A DNA stretch of 64,000 nt, taken from contig JASBNA010000002.1 in assembly GCA_038087015.1 (NCBI GenBank), forward strand, positions 434,001 to 498,000, in the 5' to 3' direction. Positions 35,701-48,539 of the stretch are shown here, in pieces. The position numbers and the translations under genes are program-made. Position 1 is the first letter of the stretch. The number at the start of each line of letters is the position of its first letter. The notes under the pieces are model-generated. The model did no database searches, was not told where the DNA came from, and was given only the letters and a program-made list of their open reading frames with translations. The DNA comes from Cerrena zonata. Its lineage: Eukaryota; Basidiomycota; Agaricomycetes; Polyporales; Cerrenaceae.

Positions 35701-38700
35701 GGAACAATTCATTGATCTCATCGCTTTGTTGGTTGACAAGACAAAAAGTGAACGGGGATATTCTGGGACTGGCCGTTTGATCAACCGAATCCTTCACACT
35801 GTTGCAAGTATCTATCCTATCAACGCCAGGTTTGTGAATAATGAGGAGTGGGAATCCCCTGGTGAGCTTGCTTCGTTCTATTCCAGGCTGTCAGTGTACC
35901 TTAACTGCCCTATCAGAATTTGACAGTAACCACAATCTTCACTGGGGAAGGCTGTACGAACCACAAGATGTCAAGATCGAGTGGCATGGTAAGATTTGCA
36001 GATCTGATGATGTAAACTTAAATCTTAAGTTCCTCCGCTAGTTCCATCTCCGGAGGAAGTTGATTTCGTATTGGAGATCCTAGATCGGATAGCTAGCCCC
36101 GCGCTGGACAAGCTAGAGGAGCTCTTGCTCACTGCCGGTCATTGGGACAATGTGGCTCGGAATGATTTCTGTCGGTAGGTGTTTTGAGTCATGAAACAGT
36201 TCGCCGTGCTTATAATAGTTTTAAACAGGTACCTTCACGCGGTTCGATCCATTTGGAGTGGGTTACCTACTATTTTGCGCGAGGGTCCCAAGGAGACAAA
36301 GAGTCCTTGTATTGACACCGCGTTGGAAGTCGAAGGCCTACTGGTCAACCATCTCAGCGTTGCTGCAGGGTTCGTTCTTGAAGATTCAAGCGACCCTAAG
36401 TATCAGAGGGTCTTCGCGCACCGTTCTCGTTTCGGCTCAGTTGTTCATCGCGCTGCTACAGCGTTGCGTCAACCTAGCGAGGGAGAAGATCACATCGATG
36501 CAGTTATTAGCGTTTCGAAAGCCATCGACGTGTATTTGTTGGAATATGCCATGACTCGAAATAACTATGATGCCATGCAGAAAGCTTATTCGGCAACCCG
36601 AGAGTAAGCTTTTTTGCTCCATGTAACACTAATTTACTGACGGTGACATAGGCTATCCCGTATGTCATCTCGGCAGAAGGAGAATTCTCGTGCCGTCCTT
36701 CTAAAACGAGCTCAACTGTATCATTCGGGTCGTGTGTACATGGAGGCGCTATACCGACGCCGTTCGGAACAAGATGACCAACTTCTCACAGATTTGGTGG
36801 AGTTGTCACTGTCTCCATACACGCGAGTAAGAAGGTACATTCTTATAACGTTGGCAATCTTTTCCCAGTCAATACTGACGCCTGGAGCATAGGCATGCTC
36901 AAGCGGTTCTCAACAATGCTTGTGGTGTAAGTGCGACCTCGCCTCAATCTATCTCATGTGTCTAACGGTATAGCTTCTCTAGTACTTCATTAGGTCCACG
37001 CGTTTCGCTCTGCCGCAGATGTATCGTGCCTTGAGCAGAGGTGAAGACGCAGATCGGATGAAGGGTGCTTTGTATGTGTTGTGGAACAAGGGAGTTGGTA
37101 AGTTCAATCATGAACTAGACTCCACAGCCGCTAATCTTCTTCAAAGCTTCATATGCGATATCTGGTAAGAGATTCTATGATGATCACTGTTTCCGGTCCC
37201 GCTCAGACATTTGTTAGATATCAAACATGGCGGCCCTTATCTCCTTCATTTATTGGAAAGCCAGCACCAGGAAAAGGTAGTTTCACTGGAATAGGAAATA
37301 TCATATCACTAATCACTAATCTGTGTTTCCAGCCCTCCATTCAGAAGCTTGTCGGGAATCTAATCCAGAATAGCCTCGTCTACATTACTGAGGAAAGTTT
37401 GCACACGAATGCTTTCACTGAGCCGGTTCCGAGAATAGACCAAGCTATCAAGGACTTAGCCACTGAGTTCACGCCCAAACTCATCAACGGAGACATCCTA
37501 CGGGAGGCAGTTGCGAAACTGGAACCACGAGTTGCCGAGCGCAACAGACAATATGATGCAACTGTATGCAAAGGAGATATTCGCTTACTATATCGACACT
37601 GACAAACGATTACAGATTTTAGGTATACTTGAAATTGCGTCGCGGCCAACAACACACGTAAGTGATCTATATATTGCATGAGAATGAATGATACTGATTT
37701 TTAGACAGTGGCGATATGTTCAATTTGCAACTCGTTTCTTACATGCGCTCTTGAGGAGAGATATTTGCCCACCACCCGTACTCGCCAAGTTCTTCGCCGA
37801 TCAGAGTATCAGCGCGCACCCTACGATTCGGACATTTGCACAGAAGTAAGTGGGCGGTGGATCACGATTTTACAAATACTCATCACTGTGTCGCTTTCAG
37901 AGGTGTAGTCAAGATGACGGCTCACATCAAAATCCGTACATATTCGAAAAACGCAGAACAATTATGGCTCGATGAATGGAGTAATCCACTTCAAGAGATC
38001 ATTACGATCTCCGATCCAGCTCAATTTTTACAACAGCTTACGCAGCCCGTGGAGAAATCTACACCCAAGTGAGCACGATATTCGGTCCACAAACGTATCA
38101 TCATTAATTTATTTACAGTGCATTCTACGTTGACAAACTCAACACGGGCTTCTTGTCATGGCAGAAATCCGTTAAGGCATACAAACCTGTCACGTCGGAC
38201 CAATCTTCAATTAAATGGGAGCCACAGTCAATCCCGATCCTCCAGGCAATGGCTGAAGTGATGGGCTCTGGTGAATATTTCAGCAAACTGGCACTGCTAT
38301 TGGGACAAGAAGCTGGTAGAAACCCTTCCAGTCTGGAATTACGCGGAGATCATTTAGTTTTCATGAAGTCGATATGTGAGTGTGCATGATCTTCCCCTAT
38401 GGGCAACTTCTCATCCTGATTCACAGCAAAAATGTTTGAACACCGTTTCCTCGATCAAATCTTGCCGGTGTTAGAACCTTTACTTACCGACAACGACCGG
38501 TACAAACAACGTGCCGTCGCCGAATTATTGGCTGGTCTATTGAGAGGTGAGTAAATCGTAACCGAATGGAGAACATACGGCTGAGTTCAATTTAGGTTCG
38601 AAGCATTGGCCGCCTTCTCCGTTTAACGCTTTGTGGTCCTGGATGGGCTCGCAGATGCAAACGATCTATACTCAGATCAAACCGGACACCTTGTCTTTCT

Positions 38701-40689
38701 GGGAGAGTCTATTCAACGTGAGTTTGTTTCTACTCCCCCACCCAAATCCCGCGGAGATTGACAGTTCCGCAGGAGCAGCTCTCAGACCGCGATTCTCGAA
38801 GGATTGGCCCGCTGGTAGCATGGATTCTTTCTCTCCCATTGGAGTTCCACAGTGATTCTGCCTTCTCCAGTAAGTCACCGCTAAACCCCACCGAAACGCT
38901 GAAACTCATAGCATGCTTACCGTCAAGTGAGCAAGAACTTGACGCTCTTTAACATCGTGGTGGACACTGCGTGGTTGCAATTTACCCCACTTGCTGATCA
39001 ATACGCCCACACATTTTTGGAAAACGCTAATACTGGCTACGCTGAGGTAAGCGATGATTCATAGGACTTCTTAGGATTGCTCCCTGAACTTTACGAAGGT
39101 TCGCACTCATATTGCGACCACCTTGGCCGCAATCGTCAGTTCTCAATGGCAACCTTGGTACCCTTCTACCGATGCGTTCTTAGAATCATGTAGGACCAAC
39201 CCAGATCCTCTCGGCGTCAGGTATGATTCAGCACCATACATTTCAGAGCGTTCGCTGACTGCCATGATAGACGTGCTCGGTACATCAACCAGGTGACAGG
39301 GATAGCAACTCAGCTACCGGTTTGGAAGGACCAGCGATATCCACCTCCCAGGGTCAGCCAATCTCAGTATGACAAAGTCGGACTCACAGGCATGTCTCCG
39401 ATGCTCATCTCATTTTTCATAAACCTGTTGATATTTGTTTTATTTTGTTTTCAGTGCTTCAATGGATTTGGACTGCTTCACATGGCCCTCAGGCATCTTT
39501 GATGTTCCCTTATGTTATCACCCTCCTGTAAGCCTTGTTCTACTCACTAATACTGATCATCAACTGATGATCTGTCGATCATATTTCCAGCCCTGAGATT
39601 CTTCGTATGGCGGAGCTGAATGACAGTTCTGAACTGCAAAAGTACAGCCAAGCAGTTCTCTACATTCTATCGGCCGTCCCACCCCCACCTGAGTATGTTG
39701 AACTCATCGCGGACAATTTCCTGGCAGCGATCACTTCTTCTACGGTAAATTTCAATTATATCAAATACCATTTACAGGACATTGACTAAACACAATTCTA
39801 GTCCTGGCGTATCCGACTGAATGCTCTACCTACATTCTTGGTTTTCTATTACCGAAACCTTATGAGCATGCCTAGTACCGTTATCTCGAGGGTCATGGAG
39901 GTCCTCCTAGACTGTCTGGCGGACGAGAATGTAGAAGTCAGAGAGATGGCTTCCAAGATGCTGTCTGGTGTTGTAAGATGCTCCCAACGGCAAAGCATTA
40001 TACCACTAAAGGTTAGTCACAGTGCACTCTACTCAATGAACCTTCGATTTGACACTACCTGTCAGGACCGCTTTGTGAAACTGGCTAGAAGGACGAAGCT
40101 ATCATCTCGCAAGGACCCGAAATACGCGGAGTCTTTACGAACGATGCACTCTGCCATCCTTGGTATATGTGCGCTCATTGAGAGTTTTCCATATTCCGTG
40201 GAGTCCTGGATGCCTCCTTTGACCGAAGGTAGGTGTACTCAAAGTTGAGGGTATCGACCGGGTGCTCATTCACTTCCTAGTTCTGGCCAATCATGCCACT
40301 GATCCACCTCCTATTTCAACTACTATACGCAAATGCGCTTCCGAGTTCAAGAAGGTAAGGAAAATGAACTTCCTCTCAAGGCTGATGACGACTCAATTAC
40401 GTTTTGACCCCTTCTACAGACACATCAGGTAATGCCCGGGTGTGCAACTCTATCGATTTAATTGATTCACTGACATCATTCTCCCTCTTCCTTGTATTAT
40501 TTCCTTTTTGTCATATCACCGTTTTAGGATACATGGCACAAAGATCAACAAGCGTTCGATGAAGATCAATTGCAAAGTTTGTCAACGATGCTTGTCGGAA
40601 CGTCCTATTGTAAGTCATTTTAATTTTATTACGGTATCCCTCTTCATGTTTGACCCACCCGAACTCACTTCGGCGTTACAGATGCTTGA
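32707..40689 (+). CDS. BLM10: Proteasome activator BLM10/PA200
   Basis: Blm10/PA200 is a giant HEAT-repeat dome that caps the 20S proteasome. More than thirty exons encode close to 2,000 residues, starting MDVQSLTSSLGVDVAS. Recognisable text includes ALAKIIVFSMSLDGP, GRRLTPAIRHAFITTLRTPT, MLSGVALPLVNEKIWLGGQ, STAGFADWVASLFRRVF, HLHWGRLYEP-like NHNLHWGRLYEPQD, QKLVGNLIQNSLVYITEE and SSRKDPKYAESLRTMHSAI. The C-terminus GTSYYA is the HbYX motif that docks in the alpha-ring pockets; it is completed by an 8-base last exon (40682-40689). A 9-base exon (40420-40428) and a GC-AG intron (39390-39454) are also seen. The stretch 38700-38950 does not splice in phase by simple rules and may hold one-base errors. 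Confidence 0.92.
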
Positions 40690-43600
40690 GAGCTTCCAGA
40701 TTGTTGTTACGAGAATTTCGCCTGGAATGGACTCGGGCCTCGTCTTCTATTCTTCTCATGACTGTCAATGTGCATCGATAATCCGTGTCACTCACTCAAT
40801 ATACACCGATACCTTCGTACTCTATGATCCCTGAGCTGTATTACCAACTCTTACTACCAAGTCCGCCGATGCACTTTACATTGTCCACTGGCACGAGGCA
40901 AGCACTTATACGGCAGTCCTCACCCCGGCTAACGGTAAGAATTGAATAAGAAGACAAGAGCACTGGGCTACTTCTCGCCCTTTCTATCCTTGGGCAGAAC
41001 ACGCCGTCCAGGTCTATCAGATAAGTGTTCGATTCGATTAGGGATTTAGGGAGTTGATCAATACCGAGTGCCTGTAAAATTGTAACTTCGGTCTCGATGA
41101 GTGATTAGAACAAGTGATCAACAACTATTGCATCCCGTGAGCAAGATAGAATAGAGTCCTGACCATTCTTGGATCTGATTCTTGAAACTCCTTGAACCCC
41201 GGATTTGGCGGCTTACGTGGAAAGGGTCGAACCTAACACAGAGCGTCATGTCATTGTAACCAGCCAGTGGACACAGTTGAGATCGATGAGGCGATTAAGA
41301 GGTATAAAGATTTGTTCGTTGGAACATCTCGAAGCATTCTCCCGCCAATAGGAGACTCAGCTGAGTAAACGGAAATAAAATAGAGATACTAGCGAGCGGG
41401 TGCGCAAGGGAGGTAATCTGACAGCTGGACGAAAGAAGTAGCGTCTGTAACGGTGTTCCGAGCCTTGGGTACCCTTGATGATTATTATGAACATTCTGAG
41501 CGAACAAAAAACGAAAAGAGGTTGGGGATCAGAAGACTTGGGATATGAACGTCAAGGCCACGCTTTTGGTTCGTGTTTTCGATATGACCATTGCAGGAGA
41601 TTTCCCTCAGGCTTACGGCTCTGTTAGGGATTCTAGAAACCTAATCCCTGGATGAGGGATCCCAGCGTGCCGTACCATTGTTTTTGAGGCGTTAGCAGAA
41701 GCAAACGCTCGTCATTGCCGCGAAGAGCGATGCTCGGTCTTGAAATCGGACGGCGAATCGGGACGGGTTCCATTAGTGTCTTAACGAAGACGATCAAATC
41801 TCCGCGAGAGACATATGGGTTAACGGATCGTTGTGTCAGATTTCAAGCAAGAGACGGAATTCCGAATTCGTTCGACCGAGTGTGAGAGGAACATGCATTG
41901 ACACTCTACTCGTACCGTAATACAATTTCAGGGTGCAGACATGTGGTCTGAGATGAAGGTGAGCGGGGAACTCGTCTCGAGCATGAGTTATACCAGGCTC
42001 AGCGAGGACACCGAAGGGCGACAGGTCGTGGGCACAAGATATTATCCGATGTTACACCTGAGCGTATTAAGTCCTACGTCGTAGATGCCTTATTTCCGTT
42101 CACTAGAATGTCCAAGGAGATCATTAGCGAACGGTCTTCCAGTTGCGTTGTCAACGATGACCCCGTCGACGATCCGGCGGTAGGTCAAGGATTATCGTGC
42201 TACGTCCATGTTGATCGTCCCATGACATTTGGACCAGGTGAAGAGCCAACACGAGGCAGCCACCAGGCAAAGGTGCTTGCTGTCACGGGCAAGCCAGGCA
42301 CTTCTGAGATTCGATCGTGTGTAATTAAAGATCCTCAGACCCAAGTAGGATTGACTAATGGGAGGCTGTTGGGATTATGCCTGATGAGGAGAGTGATTAT
42401 ATTTGTTGTCGGTGAATGTTGTGGTAACACAACATGTAAATGATGATACATTAGAGTAGGAGCTTAGGTACAAGGGCGTTTGGTATGGGGCGAGGAGATG
42501 ACGAGCGGTACAAGGCTGAGAAAATGTGATGGGAAAGAAGCTTGTTCCGACTATTTGTCAGCGTCGAAATTCACGACGGTCTAATGAGGGGACTCAAAGT
42601 TGTGAGTTGAGTGCTTATCGCGGCGAGATTGAAAAATATGGCAGAGAAGACAAAATCAGGCCAGGAGAGGTCAATTAGGAAGGAGGAGGAAAGGGAAAGG
42701 GCAGGTGCTGAAGTTGGAGGCGTACATCCGAGAATGGAACAAAGATAGCCAGAAAAGGCATCGCTCACGGGAAATACATCCGCGAATTTCCATTCCGTTG
42801 GATTCCAATCATCACGGTGGGCTGATGGGGTGGTTCAGAATGGCGCTGGATGTCAATGTGAAGCGATGAGTAGGGGCACAGCTACTGCTGGCAATCAACC
42901 GTGAATTTTGCGGAGGGTTGGGGAGCATACTCGGTGTTGAACGGGGCGGGCAGTCGATCTACGAGGTTGGACGAAGAAAGCAAGCGATGCTCGGCGTGGG
43001 AGAGTTGTCATTTACGTCCACAGCCACATTCTACTGAGTGTCGAGAAGTGCTGGTATTCGCTGGTACTTGGAGAGAAAAAGACGTAGGATAGACATAAGA
43101 GAAGATACTTGAGTTGCTTGTGGTGATTTGGGAAAGATGCACGAGCGGGCAGCGTGTTTGGGGAGGGAGGATGTTGACGCCTTGAGTAGGGCACGTTGCG
43201 ATCAAAGGGAGACTTCTTCCGTAAGGCAGACGCAAGGCTCCTCCTGCGCTCCTCCTTTCTCTCTTGTCCTCGTACTCTACCTACGAGTGCCATCCTGTCC
43301 GTATTCCTCCCAATCTTCCTTCTAACGCATCGCTCGATATATATCTAACACGCGACTGTATATCATCTCTTACGAACACCCAACGCGCACAGCTCTTCTT
43401 CAGCAATCCCATCTGGTTTGCCAATCTCCTGCTCTTATAGATTTCTGCTTGGGTTAGCTCTCCTCGCGCCTAGCGTTTGAACAGGCAAAATTCAGTCTGG
43501 TTGTCTTTACACCAAACTTAATCGCGCGTACGATTTCGCCCCGTCAATAACATTGTTATTCTCTCATCACCGCACACCTTTTTATCACACAATCATCTGG

Positions 43601-43703
43601 ACGTCCCTAACAATCATCAAACTTATACTTATCTGGTACGCTTCCATTGCCCATTGTCCCTTTCTGCCACATTTATCTCTGTACCTTTCTACAGATTAAA
43701 ATC
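40690..43703. other. 3 kb gene-poor stretch upstream of the CCCH gene
   Basis: No conserved coding sequence could be recognised. A 111-codon ATG-started open frame (42108-42443, plus, MSKEIISERSSSC) has no recognisable family. A small perfect hairpin lies at 41626-41649. The last 350 bases are pyrimidine-rich, with a TATATAT stretch near 43335. An apparent 5' UTR intron (GTACGC at about 43636 to CTACAG at about 43694) precedes the start of the CCCH gene. The length suggests a large regulatory region or an unrecognised noncoding transcript. Confidence 0.5.
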
Positions 43704-46212
43704 ATGCACGACTCTGTAACGAAATCTTCTCCATCACCCACGAACTTCTACACCCACCCTGACGACATTGTAATGCAAAACCAGAACAAGTCCAACCTTC
43801 AGTCCGGTCAACGCGATATGCTCCCTTCGCAAACTTCTCGACGAGCGCCCGTATTGAACAGCAATGGCCGCTGGCGGGTCAATGCCCACGGCCAACTTGT
43901 CGATTCGTCTTCTGCCGACTACCTCGCGGACGAAATTGTCAAGTTGCAGATCGACGGCGATGACACCGGTGGACAGATGCGAACACCTCCGCAGTCTAAA
44001 GCCGCTGTTGGCGCGGTGATGGCATTGCATGAGACTAGTCCACTTGAGACGGCTTCCGAAACGAGTGTCGACTCTAACTCCCCAATCGAACATCCTATCA
44101 ACTATGCAACCCATTCACGCGAGTCCTCTGCAGACACCACAAACTCTGCACTGAGCCAGACCCTCCGTGCTGGTCCGTACACTCCACTCAAGGTCTCCAA
44201 CGTGACCGAAGGACGTAACCGACCTCACTCCTACAGCGGGGGTCTGTCCGCGGCCGATCTCAGCCGTCTACAACAGGCAGGTGGTAGCCCTGGCGCTGAG
44301 TCTTGGACGTCGCCCAATGGTACGCCGGAGAAGCAAATACAAGCAGACCAGCCCACGTATCCTTCTCTCGCGTCTCAAAATGGATACCCTTCTCGCTCGC
44401 AGGAGCTTCTTTCGCAGCCTCAAGTGATGACATCAGCTCAAGGCTCTCATGATGATCTTCAGTCTGAGTATCAGCAACGTCGATTAAGTAACCCTATGGC
44501 AGGACAAAACAACAACACAGGCCCGACACCTCAGTACGCCGGGAACAGCAGAAACGGTGGCCAGGCCTATCGCTCCGCACGTGGATATAACCCTCCTGTG
44601 CAACAACCACCTGCTATACCCAGCCCAACTAACTTTGCCTATCCTAATCCCATGTTGCCCACACCTCTCTCATTGAACAATACCCAGCAGCAACTCTACG
44701 ACCTGATGCTCCCAACACCTCCGATTGAGAACCCTGCCATGGCACGTCTACAGCAGCAGGTTGCATACCGTGGAGGACACCAACACTCTGCTTCGGATCC
44801 TGCGTCCCTCCGTGATCCCGCCACGATGGCATTAATCAATAATGGGATGCCAGCAGCGTTTGCGAATCAAATGTACGCTGCTGCTGCTGGTATTCCACCA
44901 CCACCTCCAGGTATCTTCGCCAACCAATTCTACGGAGCGCCCCAAGAGGCGTTCAATCCCGAGCTCATGATGGCTCAACTTCAAGCACGTTACGCCGCCG
45001 CCGGGTACGCCCTTCCAGTTGCGCCCGCGGGAACTATGCCTCTCAGTGCCTCCGCCGCTAATGGCACCATTCCTACCCCAACTGGTAGTTCGAATGGAGG
45101 ACCAAGTGCGACAAATCGAAAACTCGGATTGTACAAAACGGAATTGTGTCGCAGTTGGGAAGAAAAAGGTAGCTGTCGCTATGGCACTAAATGTCAGTTC
45201 GCACATGGTGAAGAGGAGTTGCGCAAGGTACAGCGTCATCCTAAGGTATGTCCGCTCGTCGATCCATCCGATGTTTTCAATGTCCTGATTGTTGCCTTCT
45301 TAATTTGAAAGTATAAAACAGAGATCTGTCGTGTAAGTTTTCTTGATCGTTTCGAACCTTATCAGTATCATTAATGTTTCGTATCTGCATAGACTTTCTG
45401 GGTTTCGGGATCGTGTCCATATGGCAAACGCTGCTGCTTCATCCACACTGAGCTCCCAGCGTCGGGTGTAGCTCCTGGTGCAGATGGTGCTCCACCACCG
45501 AAGATATCTAGTGTCGATGGTCGTGCTCGATCACCAAGTACAAACAGTGATCCCACCGAAGGAGGATCTACATCTTTGTTGGCACGTATCAAACGTGGCC
45601 AAGACGCGTCTGCCAATTCAAGCAACAGTACAACTCCCGCTTCGAATGGTATGAACTCTCGTCCCACCACTTTGAAACTCGACACTTCGGTTGGCACCGC
45701 CCCGAAACAAAACAAGTCGGCTTACCCTACGTACGCGCACAATGGTATTATGATGCAAGCTGTCGATGATGGGCCGTCGATGTCTCCCGGACCCGTTACA
45801 GCCGCACCCGATTTCGGTCGCCACACGGCTGCTAGACTTGATATCGTTGGAACTCAGGTACGTTCGCACCTAATCTTGACGCTTATTTATTTAATCATTG
45901 AATTGTATTTATTTTTAGCGACTCTCGAGAACACCCACTACCACCAACCCCAACCTTCGTCACTCTTTTAGTGGTAGTGACCAGCTCGATTTCAGCACCT
46001 GTCACGACTCCGACCTGCATCCAACCAATATCAGTTGTCTTCTGAGCAAAGCCGTGGTTCTCGTATCAATGGACACGTCCGCTCTGGCAGCGCCTGGTAA
46101 CTGGGGTGCAGCGACTCGTGGCACTTCTCACCTCAGTGCATACCCCCTCTCCTCGATCCCTGGTGGTGAGTCGAAGGTGAACTCTCCCTGGGCAGAGAAA
46201 AACTGGCCTTGA
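43704..46212 (+). CDS. Tandem CCCH zinc-finger RNA-binding protein, tristetraprolin/Zfs1 type
   Basis: Tandem CCCH proteins bind AU-rich elements and promote mRNA decay. The start [15 protein letters not shown] comes just after a probable 5' UTR intron; a longer in-frame extension lacks an ATG. The N-terminal 450 residues are Ser/Pro/Gln-rich and disordered. The two fingers are [15 protein letters not shown] and [10 protein letters not shown] (CX8CX5CX3H), then [15 protein letters not shown] and [10 protein letters not shown], with the RHPKYKTE linker spanning introns. The tail is again low-complexity and ends SPWAEKNWP. Between 45997 and 46096 the reading frame is open but carries foreign-looking text; three one-base skips would restore a natural Ser/Gln/Gly-rich sequence and return to the same frame. 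The disordered ends make this uncertain, but the fingers are certain. Confidence 0.87.
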
Positions 46213-46859
46213 ACGCGACATGATCGTCGTTAGGGTTTCACTCCATAGCCTGAGTATCAATTGTTTATCATTGTCTATGAAAGGACTTGTGTTTCTATAC
46301 GACGTACACTCTTCTCTTGTTTTGTATGTTTTGAACTCCCGCGGTGCGCGAGATTCGCCAACATGTCTTGGTCTCTTCCTTCTTTCTTTCCATCCTACCC
46401 CCCTCATGTGCATACTACCCCCCTTTCTTCCTTCATGCATCGTTTGCTCTTGTGTTTTCATTGTGTTTGTCTCCTCTGCCCATCGCTGACTCGTCCTAGC
46501 TGCTCGTCTTGTCGAACCAACACCCGATTTATTCACCCAACATCGGATAATGCGTCTGTTCACTCGTCAATATGTTTATTTTATGTCAATACAATTATCG
46601 TTCATTTGCTCCCAAGAACTTGTGCTTGGTGTGATCTGACGTTGTATATTACGAGTGCTGAGTCTCCAACAAAAAATTGAATGAAAGCTTTATTCAAACC
46701 AATACATTATATGATGCTACATAGGGAATACATTGGGTATCCAGCTGTAAATTATTCCAAGAGCACTGTGGTGTAGTCTTTGTCACGGAAAAAAAACCAA
46801 GTCCCGAGAAATTGCCCAAATGAACCAAAAGAACAACCCTAGAAATTGAGATTGAAGTC
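46213..46859. other. Convergent spacer between CCCH gene and choline kinase
   Basis: 647 bases between facing stop codons, T-rich on the plus strand. This would be the 3' untranslated region of the CCCH gene. No supported gene. Confidence 0.5.
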
Positions 46860-48428
46860 TTATGGGATAAGAGCGCGAACTTCTCGGCGGAATCCTTCCA
46901 TTCTGCAACGAGCATATCCAATATAGTCAAACTCCCCATCCCCGTCACCTTCTAACGTCTCACGCGCTTGTACGATACCCCAAACTGCATACATAGCATG
47001 CGATGCAGGGCTCCATTGTTGTACTTGGCGGTCGAGGATGGTCATCTGCTCGTTCAGGGACCCGCACTCGTCACCGTCTGACGATGTCGACAGTCCGCAA
47101 TGGGTGATGTAAGACTGGTAGAAATTGAATCGTTCTTCTTTAGTGGGGTACCTTCTTGAATCTAGAAGATGTGGTATATCGGAGTGATAGTTTGCAGTCC
47201 ACTCGTGGAAATGATTGGCAATGTCAAAAGCAGCCGTGTTTGGAGCAGCATATTCGAAGTCGACGACGATGATCTATTAAGATTTATGAACACTCAGCTG
47301 ACAGGAAACGAAGATGAAGATCCGGGAAGGAAACGTACACGACGATGTTCTGGGAGACCAGGCTTGGGGTTGTTTAACCTTAAGAGGTTGCCATATTGGG
47401 TGTCATTGTGCGCGAAGACCCTTCGGCTGGCTCCAAGTTGCTTCTCTTGTGAATCAAGCCAGTTCATGTAATGTTCCCATTCTGCTTCGAACGAATCCAA
47501 GTTCAAGTCCTTCCGTATAGAATCAGAAACTGAAGGAAGCGCGAGGACTTCTCGAGCAGGATGTAACCAGGCTCGGACGTTCTTCTTCGTAGCAATCTCC
47601 CATTCGGCAGATCCTTCAACAGTGGTGATATCAACTTGATGAAGTTCGGCCATGCGAGCGCCGATCCATGAACTGACTTGTGGGTCTCGCATCTCTGGTG
47701 GCGTGAGGGCGGTAGAGTCGAAGTGTTCCTCAACACGACCATTCTCAAATGTACCATATACTTTGGGTCCGATATGATACTGAGAAGAGAGTACATGAAG
47801 AACATGGAGTTCTCGAGGACGAGAAATCATGTTCCCAGAGGAGGGACCATAAATGCGAAGTAGAAGGATGGGGAGAGATGGGTTCGAAGGGTACGAAACA
47901 AAAAATACAGCGTTTGTCAAGGACCCCGAAACTTTCTGAATCTTCACCGACGATGCAGATAATTCTACTGCTGCCCAATGAGGAAGTTTGATGTTGCGCA
48001 GAATTAATAATAACTGCCCAGCAAACGCCACAGTCTTGTATCGTCTGATAATTGAAATAAGTCAGTACGACATCAGAAGATAGCGGCAGGCGGCAAACCA
48101 AGGCATGACTATTGTCCTGAAGACCCCCACAGAGACGTGCTGACCCACGGCGTAAGCCACGACGAAGCTATAGAAGAGATACTCACCGCGCATCTAATCT
48201 CTCGAAAGAGTGTCTTAATCCTTCAACTCGAACTACGTCACCTGCTGTCTCATCAAACTCTATGGATGTAGTAGATGAACAACGGGAGGGAGAACGGGTC
48301 GCTGAGGGCGTATCATCAGTTAGCTCTTGGGATGTTTGGTGTACTGGTCTTCTCAGAGGCAATGCGTTGCGTCCTCTGGGACCGAGGGAGTGTGCAGAGG
48401 CGATTTCTGGCCCTACGGTTGAAGACAT
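46860..48428 (-). CDS. Choline/ethanolamine kinase
   Basis: It phosphorylates choline or ethanolamine with ATP, the first step of the Kennedy pathway for phospholipids. Three exons read cleanly. The N-terminal extension (MSSTVGPEIASAHSLG, then Ser/Thr-rich) precedes the kinase: VSGSLTNAVFFVSYPS, LLLRIYGPSSGNMISR, RELHVLHVLSSQYHIGPKV, then the catalytic VFAHNDTQYGNLLRL and IIVVDFEYAAPNTAAFDI, followed by ANHFHEWTANYH. The HNDxxxxN and DFEY motifs are intact. The last intron uses GTACGT as donor and restores IIVVDFEY. The ATG at 48428 is preferred; an upstream in-frame ATG at 48539 would add 37 residues. CKI1 versus EKI1 cannot be told from sequence alone. Confidence 0.88.
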
Positions 48429-48539
48429 CTCAGTTTTGCCCTGGCGGAAGGAAGAGAAGGTGTGATTTCCGGTAAGCGCTCGGAAAAAGTTGCTTTCCTT
48501 CGATAAAAATCGGGGTAAGATAAACCAGGAGTTCGACAT

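Noticed and set aside
37150..37260. Apparent stop and frame change in BLM10 after YAISGKRFYDD
   Set aside because: A 56-base intron (GTAAGAG...TTGTTAG) with good sites joins AIS to DIKHGGPYLLHLL in phase, so no frameshift is needed.
41222..41260. tRNA B-box-like GGTTCGACCC on the minus strand
   Set aside because: The flanking bases cannot form a T stem or an acceptor stem.
41626..41649. Hairpin AGGGATT/AATCCCT with a 10-base loop
   Set aside because: A 7-base-pair stem in isolation is not enough for a feature, and it has no T-run or gene context.
42108..42443. 111-codon ATG-started open frame on plus strand
   Set aside because: No recognisable family, no splice context and no conserved motif. 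Kept only as a note in the spacer entry.
43647..43703. Upstream extension of the CCCH open frame ([11 protein letters not shown])
   Set aside because: It has no ATG and lies in a probable 5' UTR intron ending CTACAG; the ATG at 43704 is used.
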